Source: JAQVOO01 sp964524755 (GTDB taxonomy: Bacteria > Spirochaetota > Spirochaetia > Sphaerochaetales > Sphaerochaetaceae). Taken from it: 48,746 nt of DNA. The stretch covers positions 1-48,746 of the forward strand of contig CAZGDR010000004.1 in NCBI GenBank assembly GCA_964524755.1, given 5' to 3'. Below are positions 1-8,097 of the stretch, piece after piece (the first letter of the stretch is position 1; every line of letters begins with the position of its first letter). The notes beneath the pieces are model-generated. The model saw only the letters and a program-made list of their open reading frames with translations. It did not search any database and had not been told where the DNA came from. The translations under genes were made by a program, and so were the position numbers.

Positions 1-802
1 ATTTCAGGAATTCTTCAGCAAGGGCCATGTTCCCTTCAAGGGTACAAAAAGCCATTTCAGGTTCAATCATCCAGAACTCACTTAAGTGACGTTTGGTGTG
101 AGAGTTCTCTGCCCGAAATGTAGGACCAAAGGTATAGATGTTTTTAAGAGCTAGGGCATACGCCTCTCCCTGTAGTTGTCCACTTACTGTTAATGCAGCT
201 TTCTGACCAAAGAAATCCTGACTATAATCCACATCCCCACTAGGGGTAAAAGGGACATTTTTTAAATCGAGAGTTGTCACGAGGAATTGTTCACCCGCCC
301 CCTCTGCATCACTCGTGCTGATGGTTGGAGTATGCACATAGAAGAACCCTTTTTTATGGAAATAGGAGTGAATAGCATACGAGACCTCATGCCTAACCCG
401 AGTCACCGCACCGATAGTATTAGTGCGAGGGCGCAGGTGGGCAATCTCGCGTAAATATTCGAGAGTATGTCGTTTCTTTTGTAGCGGATAGGTCTCCACT
501 GGTGCTGCTCCATGCAAAACAATGGAATCGACAGCTAACTCTACATCTTGATTTCCGCCAGGTGAGGCGGTGAGTCTACCCGTACATGAGACGGCGGCAC
601 CAGTAGTTATGCTGGAAAGGATGTCTTTGTCGGTAAATGTTTCTAAGTCAATCACAGCTTGTAATCCCTTTAAACATGAACCATCGTTGATTTCAAGGAA
701 GCATACGGTTTTACTTTCACGTTTAGTGCGTACCCAGCCTTCAGCGATAACGGTCTCTTGGCTTGGGGCTTTTTGTAATAATAGGGAAATTCTGTTGTTC
801 AT
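1..802 (-). CDS. asnS: Asparaginyl-tRNA synthetase, N-terminal 267 codons (runs off the left edge)
   Basis: Charges tRNA-Asn with asparagine in the cytoplasm. I translated the reverse strand from ATG at 802. The first ~100 residues form the OB-fold anticodon-binding domain (start MNNRISLLLQ, then AEGWVRTKRESK). The class II catalytic core follows, with LRPRTNTIGAVTRVRH, then FFYVHTPTISTSDAEGAGE, which is motif 2-proximal and typical of AsnRS rather than AspRS, then YTFGPTFRAENS and HLSEFWMIEPEMAF. The start is set by AAGGAG seven bases upstream. The catalytic C-terminus lies outside the window. It is transcribed divergently from the gene at 1204 and has its own good promoter (828-856). Identity is secure; only the missing 3' part is unknown. 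Confidence 0.95.
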   Translation of the reverse strand, partial: MNNRISLLLQKAPSQETVIAEGWVRTKRESKTVCFLEINDGSCLKGLQAVIDLETFTDKDILSSITTGAAVSCTGRLTASPGGNQDVELAVDSIVLHGAAPVETYPLQKKRHTLEYLREIAHLRPRTNTIGAVTRVRHEVSYAIHSYFHKKGFFYVHTPTISTSDAEGAGEQFLVTTLDLKNVPFTPSGDVDYSQDFFGQKAALTVSGQLQGEAYALALKNIYTFGPTFRAENSHTKRHLSEFWMIEPEMAFCTLEGNMALAEEFLK

Positions 803-1203
803 TGGATGACTCCTTGTATGAGCGCATATTATTAGTTGTTGCCTTGTTTTTGTCAACCGGAGGTGGTGCCGTATAATTCTATGACTGAGTCTCAATTTCT
901 CGTAACAACCTTGTTTACACGGCACGAGATCACGGTCTTCTTTTACTTTAGTTGATTTTGCATAGAATGGAGCAGCTTTCTTGCTTAGAATCACAAGAGA
1001 TTCTCAGGATACACTCTTTACAGCATGCAGTTTGTTTGCTATTTTTACGTGTTACTCACTAAAAAGGTCACAAAGACTGATTCGGTTAGTAGTTAGCCAT
1101 GTTTTATTGTTTGCATTTTACTATACAGTATCGCCAAATGCGTCAATAAAGACTAATGGACTAACTGGACGCTAGGTGGGGAACTCGTTATAGTAGGAAG
1201 TGT
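803..1203. other. Intergenic region between divergent genes, no gene supported
   Basis: About 400 bases separate the asnS start from the ArsC-like gene. The asnS promoter occupies the left end. The remainder is AT-rich with no tRNA-like fold or ribosome-bound ORF that I can support. A short open frame at 981-1175 lacks a Shine-Dalgarno site and recognisable protein character. A plausible -10 (TATACA, 1122-1127) for the downstream operon has no convincing -35 partner. Confidence 0.5.
828..856 (-). promoter_or_regulatory. Sigma-70 type promoter of asnS
   Basis: On the minus strand TTGACA (851-856) and AATAAT (828-833) are separated by exactly 17 bases. They lie about 26 bases upstream of the asnS start. 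This is a near-consensus housekeeping promoter; no operator-like dyad is visible. Confidence 0.7.
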
Positions 1204-1554
1204 ATGGGGGTAGTGGTGTTACAGGTTATCGGTACAAAAAAATGTCCAGAAACTCGTAAAGCAATCAGGTTTTGTAAAGAACACTCGATTGCGTTTCATT
1301 TTGTCGATTTAGTAGCACGCCGCCTCTCTGATGGAGAGTGGAACAATATTTTTCAAGTTGTTGAACCAAAGAGCTTGATAGATGAAAATTCTGCTTATTA
1401 TAAGAAGGAAGGTTATGCTTGGCGTGCTTATGATCCAGAGGAAGAGCTTCGACTCCGTCCTCAACTTCTCAAAACGCCTTTATTACGTAATCAGCAAAAG
1501 GTTGCAATCGGTAACGATGTCAAGTTTTTGCAAACATTTCAGGAGTCTACATGA
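1204..1554 (+). CDS. ArsC/Spx-family thioredoxin-fold protein (arsenate reductase-like)
   Basis: A small (116 residues) thioredoxin-fold protein of the ArsC/Spx/YffB family. The N-terminal strand leads to GTKKCPETRKA, with the family's single redox Cys at residue 14. The C-terminal part LLKTPLLRNQQKVAIG matches the conserved 'kRPll' cis-Pro segment followed by a glycine turn. Members are arsenate reductases, transcription-factor partners or uncharacterised reductases; nothing here selects one, and there are no ars genes nearby. The start is uncertain: GGAAG lies only three bases before ATG 1204, and in-frame GTG 1213 is possible. Its stop overlaps the ATG of the next gene (ATGA), so the two are translationally coupled. 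Confidence 0.75.
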   Translation: MGVVVLQVIGTKKCPETRKAIRFCKEHSIAFHFVDLVARRLSDGEWNNIFQVVEPKSLIDENSAYYKKEGYAWRAYDPEEELRLRPQLLKTPLLRNQQKVAIGNDVKFLQTFQEST

Positions 1555-2339
1555 TCCACTTTTCAGTATTGGGTAGCGGCTCATCTGGCAATAGTTATAT
1601 AATTGGTTACACTGGTGGTGCTGTTCTTATTGATGCTGGATTCTCCTTACGCGAATTGCGCAAGCGTGTTGCGCTAGCCAACCTCAATTTCGATGATATT
1701 CATGGATTGTGTATAACGCACCTACATCCTGATCATGCACGTGGTGCAGGAGTTTTTGCGCGACAAACAGGCAAGCCGGTATATGTTAATGCAAACTTGA
1801 TACAGGATCAGGTGAACGAGCTGACTAAATTAAATATTCCCGCCAACTTGTTACGTCCTTTTGAGTGTCATAACAGTTTTGACCTCGGCGATTTTAGGGT
1901 GACTGCTTATCCAACGCAGCACGATAGTCCACATTCTGTCGGTTATTCAGTAGAGGTTGCCCAACGAGTGTTTAGTGTTTTAACCGATACGGGAATTCTC
2001 GATGAACAGATGCAGGCCTATGCGCAAGAGGCTGATGTTCTATTTTTAGAGGCTAATTATGACGATCCAATGCTCAACAATGGTCCCTATCCCTATTGGC
2101 TCAAAAAGAGAATTGCAGGATCGCATGGGCATTTATCCAATCTCGATGCCATCCATTTTCTGAACTCGTGTACGCTACCAAATCCAAAACAAGTATACTT
2201 TTGTCATTTATCAAAAACTAATAACCATCCCGATTTATTAGAAGATAATTGTGGTTCTAATCTCGTGTGGAATGGGACACGAACTATCTGTCATAATGGC
2301 CAACAGTATTGTGGGTCACTCGATTTAGGAGATAATTAA
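1551..2339 (+). CDS. Metallo-beta-lactamase-fold hydrolase (YycJ/WalJ-like)
   Basis: A 262-residue metallo-beta-lactamase-fold phosphodiesterase-type enzyme. The sequence opens with FSVLGSGSSGNSYII, typical of the YycJ/WalJ group. It then carries the metal motif HLHPDHARG (His57, His59, Asp61, His62), further His at HDSPHSVGY, a metal-bridging Asp in LTDTGIL, and a late HLSKTNNHPD. WalJ-type members are DNA-acting nucleases or have unknown substrates. The start is fixed by the ATGA overlap with the ArsC-like gene, and the next gene begins two bases after its stop. This makes a three-gene operon. Substrate is not deducible from sequence. Confidence 0.85.
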   Translation: MIHFSVLGSGSSGNSYIIGYTGGAVLIDAGFSLRELRKRVALANLNFDDIHGLCITHLHPDHARGAGVFARQTGKPVYVNANLIQDQVNELTKLNIPANLLRPFECHNSFDLGDFRVTAYPTQHDSPHSVGYSVEVAQRVFSVLTDTGILDEQMQAYAQEADVLFLEANYDDPMLNNGPYPYWLKKRIAGSHGHLSNLDAIHFLNSCTLPNPKQVYFCHLSKTNNHPDLLEDNCGSNLVWNGTRTICHNGQQYCGSLDLGDN

Positions 2340-2341
2340 CC

Positions 2342-4087
2342 ATGAGACATGAATTAGATACTTTTACCATCCGCTATGCCTTAGAGCGAACGGTTAAACG
2401 ACATGGCCGAAGAGTTGCCATGACCCTCATTGGTGATGAGGAAAGTACACTTACCTTTAATGAATTAAAGCGTAAAGCAGATGCAATGGCCTCATTTTTA
2501 ATTGAGAATGAGATCAAAGCAGGGGAGAAGATTGCAATTTTTGGTGAGAGCCAACCCATGTGGACGGTGGCATATTTAGCTGTTGTTTCGGCCGGTTGTA
2601 TAGCAGTGCCAATACTCCCTGATTTCTCCTTACGTGAGGTGAGTACTATCTTGGAACACAGTGGTGCAAAAACGGCAATAGTTTCTGCACGAGTATTTGA
2701 AAAAGTGGCTGAATTTAGTCACGTTAGTTCAAATATGCTCATCCGAATGGAGGATCTCTTTTTCATTCCTGACACTATTGCGACGAGTTTGACAACCATC
2801 GAAGATTTTAGAAATGCACCTGGACGTGATATTACAAAAACTAAAATTAACTCTAAAGGTATTCAAGAAAGAACATTAGGAGAGGATGATCTTGTTTCAA
2901 TCATCTATACCAGTGGCACTACTGGTGCGTCCAAAGGAGTCATGTTAACAAACCGGAACTTAACGAATAATGCGTCGAGTTTGGTGAAACAATTCTTTAA
3001 AATAAAAACTGGAATGAGGTTTTTGTCAATTCTTCCATTATCTCACTCGTATGAATTTACCCTTGGGTTTTTGTTACCCTTAATTACCGGAGCTGAAATT
3101 CATTTTCTAGGGAGAGCTCCGGCAGCAAGCATTTTGTTACCAGCAATGAAACGGGTTCGACCACATGTGATGCTCTCTGTTCCTCTATTGATAGAGAAAA
3201 TTTATCGTAGTTCAGTAGTTCCTCAAATTGCTAACAATCCTCGTCTATCAGAATTATATAAAAAGCCATTTTTTAGAATATTGATCAACCGCATGGTTGG
3301 GCGTAAGCTGAAGCTTACTTTTGGAGGACGTCTAAAATTCTTTGGAGTAGGAGGAGCTGCTCTTGATAGAGATACTGAAAAATTCCTGAAAGAGGCAAAA
3401 TTCCCCTATGCCATTGGCTATGGTTTGACTGAAACCTCACCCATGTTAGCTGGATCAGGTCCCAAACAGACGAAACCGGGTACTGTGGGATATGTCGTTA
3501 AAGGTGTTTCTTTACGTATTGATAATGCTGACCCTGTCACGCATGTGGGTGAAATTGTGGCAAAAGGGCCTAATATCATGCTGGGTTATTATAAGAATGA
3601 AGCTTTAACCAAAGAATCATTTACTGAAGATGGTTGGTTCAAGACCGGTGATTTAGGCATAATTGAACGCCGTCGTCTTTCCATCAAAGGGCGCAGTAAA
3701 ACGATGATTCTAGGACCTGGAGGGGAAAATATCTATCCTGAGTTGATTGAAACTGTTATTAATAATCTGCCCTATGTACAGGAGTCTTTAGTCCTAGAGG
3801 ATGAAGGTGGCTTAGCGGCCATGATCAAATTGGATTTTGAGCTCATGGCAGAAAATTTAAAGGTGTCAGTTCATGATGCGAAAGAGAGCGCAATTACCTA
3901 TCTAAGTAATTTACGTGAAGAAGTGAATCAGGAGTTGAGTGTCTCTAGTCGGATTAGAGATGTATCCCTCCAAGATGAACCTTTTCAAAGAACTCCAACG
4001 ATGAAAATCAAACGCTACCTTTATTCGATTAAACAATCCTTCTCTCATCAGAAATCGGATGAAGAAGATGAGAAACAAGAGAAATAA
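2342..4087 (+). CDS. Long-chain fatty acid--CoA ligase (AMP-forming)
   Basis: An adenylate-forming enzyme of 581 residues that activates fatty acids to acyl-AMP and then acyl-CoA (or acyl-ACP). It has the P-loop YTSGTTGASKGVMLTNRN, the LPLSHSYEFT segment, the A5 motif YGLTETSPM, GWFKTGDLG with the ribose-binding Asp, and the C-terminal hinge GRSKTMILGPGGENIYPE with the ANL-family KIKR near the end. The GPGGENIYPELIE form is typical of FadD15-like/long-chain ligases. It is the last gene of the operon starting at 1204. It may feed exogenous fatty acids to phospholipid synthesis, consistent with acyltransferases elsewhere in the window. Exact chain length is unknown. Confidence 0.9.
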   Translation: MRHELDTFTIRYALERTVKRHGRRVAMTLIGDEESTLTFNELKRKADAMASFLIENEIKAGEKIAIFGESQPMWTVAYLAVVSAGCIAVPILPDFSLREVSTILEHSGAKTAIVSARVFEKVAEFSHVSSNMLIRMEDLFFIPDTIATSLTTIEDFRNAPGRDITKTKINSKGIQERTLGEDDLVSIIYTSGTTGASKGVMLTNRNLTNNASSLVKQFFKIKTGMRFLSILPLSHSYEFTLGFLLPLITGAEIHFLGRAPAASILLPAMKRVRPHVMLSVPLLIEKIYRSSVVPQIANNPRLSELYKKPFFRILINRMVGRKLKLTFGGRLKFFGVGGAALDRDTEKFLKEAKFPYAIGYGLTETSPMLAGSGPKQTKPGTVGYVVKGVSLRIDNADPVTHVGEIVAKGPNIMLGYYKNEALTKESFTEDGWFKTGDLGIIERRRLSIKGRSKTMILGPGGENIYPELIETVINNLPYVQESLVLEDEGGLAAMIKLDFELMAENLKVSVHDAKESAITYLSNLREEVNQELSVSSRIRDVSLQDEPFQRTPTMKIKRYLYSIKQSFSHQKSDEEDEKQEK

Positions 4088-4101
4088 CTAGCTGGTTTAC
4101 A

Positions 4102-4130
4102 TTGTAAGAACATGCCGCTGCGTATAAAAT
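4102..4130 (+). promoter_or_regulatory. Possible promoter of the DAHP synthase gene
   Basis: TTGTAA (4102-4107) and TAAAAT (4125-4130) are 17 bases apart in the 68-base gap before the DAHP synthase gene. Both hexamers are imperfect, so this is tentative. Confidence 0.35.
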
Positions 4131-4155
4131 GGGGAAAGGAGGCCCTTGATTCGCC

Positions 4156-5223
4156 ATGCAGAAAAACATTGATATTAGAATTGAAAGCACTGAACCTCTC
4201 GTTAGTCCCACCGCCTTGGCGGCTAAATATCCGGTTTCGGATGAACTGACAAACAGTATCTTGGAATCGCGAGCACGCGTTAATGATATTATTCAAGGCA
4301 AAGATAAAAGACTGCTAGCGATAGTAGGTCCTTGTTCAATCCACGATCCAGTGGCAGCACTTGATTACGCAAAACGGTTAAAGGTCTTAGCTGAAGAAGT
4401 TGCAGATGAGATGTACATTGTTATGCGCACCTATTTTGAAAAACCGAGAACCATCGGCGGATGGAAAGGGCTTATCCTCGATCCGAGATTAGATGGGACT
4501 TATGATATACAGCAGGGGATTGCGACAGCTCGTAAACTACTCATTGATATCACCTCCTTGGGCATCCCTGTGGGGTGTGAGATGTTGGATCCAATTGTTC
4601 CTCAATACATTGATGAAATGCTGAGTTGGTGTTCTATTGGAGCCCGCACTACAGAAAGTCAGACTCACCGTACCCTTGCGAGTGGCATGTCGGTAGCCGT
4701 CGGATTTAAAAATAGCACCGGAGGTGAATGTAATACGGCAGTAAATGCTATTAAAAGTGCACGCGGAAGTGCAGCTTTTATTGGTGTCGATAAACAGGGG
4801 AATTTAGCTATTTACCGGACAACAGGGAACGATTGCGGCCATCTCATTTTACGAGGGGGTGATCATGCTCCCAATTACTACGAAGAAGAGATTGAAGTAG
4901 CAGCTAGTTTAATGGGAAACCTCAATTTAGACCCAGCTATTGTGATAGATTGTAGTCATGCCAACTCGCGTAAAAAGCCAAGTCGTCAAAAAAGAGTGTT
5001 ACGGGCGGTGGTTGATCAGGTTGTGTGGGGAAGAAAAGAGATTCGTGGATTTATGTTGGAAAGTAATTTACAGCCAGGATGTCAGGTGATTCCTAAAAAT
5101 CCTGCAGAATTAACGTACGGGGTTTCTGTTACCGATGGATGTATTGGCTGGGATGAAACCGTCGAAATTTTGCGTCGTGCTTGTGCGACGCTACGAAAAG
5201 GAAAGCAAGAATTAGGAGAGTAA
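4156..5223 (+). CDS. aroF: 3-deoxy-7-phosphoheptulonate (DAHP) synthase, class I
   Basis: Condenses phosphoenolpyruvate and erythrose 4-phosphate, the first step of the shikimate pathway. At 355 residues it has the length of the E. coli AroF/G/H type with its N-terminal extension used for aromatic feedback control. Motifs: GPCSIHDP near residue 57, RTYFEKPRTIGGWKG, GARTTESQTHR, KNSTGG and the metal-binding DCSHAN near residue 260. A strong AAGGAGG lies 13 bases before the ATG, a rather long spacing. A DJ-1 protein follows after three bases. No other shikimate gene is in the window. Which aromatic amino acid regulates it cannot be read safely. Confidence 0.93.
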   Translation: MQKNIDIRIESTEPLVSPTALAAKYPVSDELTNSILESRARVNDIIQGKDKRLLAIVGPCSIHDPVAALDYAKRLKVLAEEVADEMYIVMRTYFEKPRTIGGWKGLILDPRLDGTYDIQQGIATARKLLIDITSLGIPVGCEMLDPIVPQYIDEMLSWCSIGARTTESQTHRTLASGMSVAVGFKNSTGGECNTAVNAIKSARGSAAFIGVDKQGNLAIYRTTGNDCGHLILRGGDHAPNYYEEEIEVAASLMGNLNLDPAIVIDCSHANSRKKPSRQKRVLRAVVDQVVWGRKEIRGFMLESNLQPGCQVIPKNPAELTYGVSVTDGCIGWDETVEILRRACATLRKGKQELGE

Positions 5224-5226
5224 AGC

Positions 5227-5790
5227 ATGAAAAATTCAAATATTAGAGTATTAGTGGCACTTGCCCAAGGATTTGAAGAGATTGAAGCTATTACCCCGAT
5301 TGATATCCTCCGTCGCGCTGGTTATGAAGTAGTGATAGCAGGGGTTGGTGGGCTTGAAATAACAGGAGCCCATACTATAACAGTACGTGCAGATATCCTC
5401 ATTGAAGATGCCGGAATTGACTATCAGGCCATGATTTTGCCGGGTGGTGGGCTTGGCTCACAAAACCTAGCTGCTTCATGGGCCGTGAATGAGAAAATGT
5501 TGTTGATTGCCAATTCAGGAGCACTGTTAGCTGCAATTTGTGCAGCTCCTGCGGTTGTCTTAGGACCGGCTGGCATGTTAGATGGGCGTAAAGCGGTCTG
5601 TTTCCCTGGAGCTGAATCAAACATGCCCGATTTTGAATTTGGGACTGAGCGGGTGTGCACAGATGGTAACCTGATTACTGCTCGAGCAGCAGGATGTGCA
5701 GTTGAATTTGCTTTGGCTATAGTCTCGAAGCTTTCAGGAGTCCAATTGAGCGATGAGTTAGCCGAGACGATACTTTTTGAAAATAAATAA
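5227..5790 (+). CDS. DJ-1/PfpI family protein (YajL/ThiJ-like)
   Basis: A 187-residue DJ-1-type Rossmann-like protein. The nucleophile-elbow cysteine is Cys105 in AAICAAPAVV, and the conserved acidic partner is in GFEEIE (Glu17/18). Both residues are the DJ-1 redox and glyoxalase pair. Family members act as deglycase/glyoxalase or oxidative-stress chaperones; assignments within the family are disputed. It starts three bases after the DAHP synthase stop, so it is co-transcribed with it. It may protect proteins or metabolites from carbonyl stress, which is an inference from the family. Confidence 0.88.
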   Translation: MKNSNIRVLVALAQGFEEIEAITPIDILRRAGYEVVIAGVGGLEITGAHTITVRADILIEDAGIDYQAMILPGGGLGSQNLAASWAVNEKMLLIANSGALLAAICAAPAVVLGPAGMLDGRKAVCFPGAESNMPDFEFGTERVCTDGNLITARAAGCAVEFALAIVSKLSGVQLSDELAETILFENK

Positions 5791-5822
5791 TTATGTGATC
5801 ATAGTCGAAGAGGGAGAGATAC

Positions 5823-7337
5823 ATGATGCGGACGGGGTTTGACAATGAGAAGTACCTACGTGAACAGACTCAGGCCATTTTGCAGCGAATGGAGGAGTGT
5901 GATGGGAAGCTCTATCTAGAATGTGGAGGCAAATTACTATTTGATTATCATGCTTCACGAGTACTGCCTGGTTTTGACCCCAATGTGAAAATGCGTGTTT
6001 TCCAAAACTTAAAAGACAAGATTGACGTTATCGTCTGCATCTATGCCGATGATATTGAACGACGTAAAATAAGAAGCGATTTCGGAATTACCTATGATAC
6101 CGATGTTTTTAAAATGATTGATGACTTCTCTGCATGGGGATTAGCGGTAGCACGTGTCGTCATTACTAGATTCAATGGGCAACCTTCGGCGGTACAGTTT
6201 ATGAATCGTCTCACCCGTCGAGGAATTAAAGTATATACCCATAAAGCTACCGATGGGTATCCTTCTGATATCAACGTTATTGTGAGTGATGAAGGCTATG
6301 GCGCTAACCCCTATATCGAGACAACCCAGCCAGTGGTGCTCGTAACAGCACCTGGCCCAGGGAGTGGTAAGTTGGCGACGTGTCTGTCTCAACTATATCA
6401 TGACTACCGTCGCGGTATTAAAAGTGGTTATGCAAAATTTGAAACCTTCCCTATTTGGAATCTACCTATCGGTCACCCCGTAAATATTGCCTATGAGGCT
6501 GCCACAGCCGATATCGGTGATGTGAACCAGATCGACCATTTTCACCTCTCGGCCTATGGTGAGCAAGCAGTGAGTTACTTTCGTGACATGGAGGCGTTCC
6601 CAGTTCTAAGACGGATTGTTGAAAGAATAACAGGTCGCCCATCCTTTTATAAATCTCCTACTGATATGGGGGTTAATCGATGTGGATTTGGTATTATCGA
6701 CGATAAAGTAGTCCGACAGGCTGCTTGTCAGGAGGTCATTCGGCGTTATTATGCCGCGGCATGCGACTATGCTCGAGGTATTGGGACCGCTGAAGCTATT
6801 GAACGTATAAAGCTCATGATGGAATCTTTAAACCTAGATACCTCTATGCGTACGACAGTCCCCGCCGCTCAAGAGGCTTTGAAAAAAGCGGTTACTAAAG
6901 GGAAGGGACGGGATGGTATTGTTTGTGCTGCCGCAATAGAACTACAGGATGGCACGATTGTGACCGGGTCCAACTCAGAGATTCTACATGCTTCTTCTGC
7001 TTTAGTATTGAATGCAGTTAAAGCTCTGGCAGGTATCCCCAAAGCGATTGATTTAATTCCCAAGCAGACGATTGAATCAATCCGACTCTTAAAAAGGGAC
7101 GTCTTGAGTAGGCGGAGAGTTAGTCTGGATCTTGATGAGACTCTGATTTGTTTAGCTATGTCAGCTCCTATAAACCCCTCAGCGCAGATTGCCTTAGAGA
7201 AGTTACCCTTATTGCAGAACTGTGAAGTACATCTTACCCATTTACCATCTGTAGGTGATTCAAATGGATTGCGTAAACTAGGTCTGCATACTACAAGCGA
7301 GCCTAAATTTCCTACAGCCAACTTGCACGACGACTAA
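5823..7337 (+). CDS. DUF1846 family protein of unknown function
   Basis: A 504-residue protein that I recognise as the DUF1846 family, known from Firmicutes and other anaerobes, with solved structures but no settled function. Recognisable stretches are GFDNEKYLREQTQAILQRM at the N-terminus, LYLECGGKLLFDYHASRVLP, a nucleotide-binding-like loop VTAPGPGSGKLATCLSQLYH near residue 180, and AYEAATADIGDVNQIDHFH. The P-loop resemblance (GPGSGKLAT) suggests nucleotide binding. GAGGGAGAG upstream gives a good ribosome site; ATG 5823 and ATG 5826 are both possible. It is 32 bases after the DJ-1 gene. Confidence 0.85.
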   Translation: MMRTGFDNEKYLREQTQAILQRMEECDGKLYLECGGKLLFDYHASRVLPGFDPNVKMRVFQNLKDKIDVIVCIYADDIERRKIRSDFGITYDTDVFKMIDDFSAWGLAVARVVITRFNGQPSAVQFMNRLTRRGIKVYTHKATDGYPSDINVIVSDEGYGANPYIETTQPVVLVTAPGPGSGKLATCLSQLYHDYRRGIKSGYAKFETFPIWNLPIGHPVNIAYEAATADIGDVNQIDHFHLSAYGEQAVSYFRDMEAFPVLRRIVERITGRPSFYKSPTDMGVNRCGFGIIDDKVVRQAACQEVIRRYYAAACDYARGIGTAEAIERIKLMMESLNLDTSMRTTVPAAQEALKKAVTKGKGRDGIVCAAAIELQDGTIVTGSNSEILHASSALVLNAVKALAGIPKAIDLIPKQTIESIRLLKRDVLSRRRVSLDLDETLICLAMSAPINPSAQIALEKLPLLQNCEVHLTHLPSVGDSNGLRKLGLHTTSEPKFPTANLHDD

Positions 7338-7402
7338 TAGAGGCAAATTTTCCTTTCCCTCTTAGCATATTCAAGTTACAATACAGGCGCAAGGAGAATT
7401 TT

Positions 7403-8050
7403 ATGAGTATGCACACAGTCATTTCAATTAGTAGACAATTTGGAAGTGGTGGGCGTGAGATTGGTCGTGGTCTTGCGCAGGCTTGTGAAATCCCTTTTTA
7501 CGACAGCGCGCTCATCACTATGGCAGCTGAAAAGAGTGGGATGAGTAAACAAGTACTTGAAAATCTTGATGAGAAGGCTGCTAGTAGATTTCTTTATACT
7601 ATTCCCTCCAGCATTCCAACACTTGGGCACCCCACAACAGCAATTTATAACATGCCTCTTAGTGATACGCTATTCCTTACTCAGTATGAAATAATCAAGC
7701 AACTGTCGGAGAAAGGACCCTGTGTATTTGTCGGTCGTTGTTCTGATTATATTCTTAAAGAACATCCTCACCATATCTCAGTATTTATCCATGCACCAGA
7801 ACAGGTGCGCGCTAGAAGAATTGCCGCATATGAGAAGATTGAGATTAAAGAGGCGCTTTCACGTATTTCTAAATATGATAAAGAGCGTAAGAAGTATCAC
7901 GATTACTATGCTGCAGGGACTTGGGGCAACGCCGAATGTTATGACCTAACCGTCAACTCAGCTAAGCTGGGAATTGAAGGTACTGTTGTACTGTTAAAAC
8001 AATTTATTGAGAATGTTGAGAAAGCCGAAGAAGAAGAAAGTTTAATATAA
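7403..8050 (+). CDS. Cytidylate kinase-like family protein
   Basis: A 215-residue P-loop kinase of the cytidylate-kinase-like (AAA_26 / Cytidylate_kin2) family. The N-terminus shows ISRQFGSGGREIGRGLA, with GSGGRE as the nucleotide loop. FVGRCSDYIL and FIHAPEQVRARRI are the family's NMP and lid regions. YDLTVNSAKLGIEG is a conserved C-terminal motif. These proteins are not the housekeeping Cmk and their physiological substrate is uncertain. AAGGAG seven bases before ATG 7403 supports the start; ATG 7409 also exists. It is the last gene of the plus-strand group and faces ackA. Confidence 0.85.
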   Translation: MSMHTVISISRQFGSGGREIGRGLAQACEIPFYDSALITMAAEKSGMSKQVLENLDEKAASRFLYTIPSSIPTLGHPTTAIYNMPLSDTLFLTQYEIIKQLSEKGPCVFVGRCSDYILKEHPHHISVFIHAPEQVRARRIAAYEKIEIKEALSRISKYDKERKKYHDYYAAGTWGNAECYDLTVNSAKLGIEGTVVLLKQFIENVEKAEEEESLI

Positions 8051-8079
8051 TACATGGAAATCGTATGATTCCCATGTAT
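8050..8079. terminator. Terminator-like hairpin between convergent genes
   Basis: ATACATGG and CCATGTAT pair across an inner AATC/GATT stem with a GTAT loop, giving 12 bp with one mismatch. It lies between two converging stops. The minus-strand side is followed by a TA-rich tract, the plus side by few Ts. It is probably bidirectional but weak as an intrinsic terminator. Confidence 0.55.
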
Positions 8080-8097
8080 CTATTGAAATTCTGTCAG

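Noticed and set aside
1123..1132. ATACAGTATC half-site before the ArsC-like gene, as in the serA dyad
   Set aside because: No second half-site; the same ten bases also occur inside a coding region at about 10567.
981..1175. Open frame of 64 codons in the gap after asnS
   Set aside because: No ribosome site, no recognisable protein character, biased residues of non-coding type.
6869..7321. Minus-strand open frame of 150 codons inside the DUF1846 gene
   Set aside because: Shadow frame; the plus-strand protein matches a family across the same bases.
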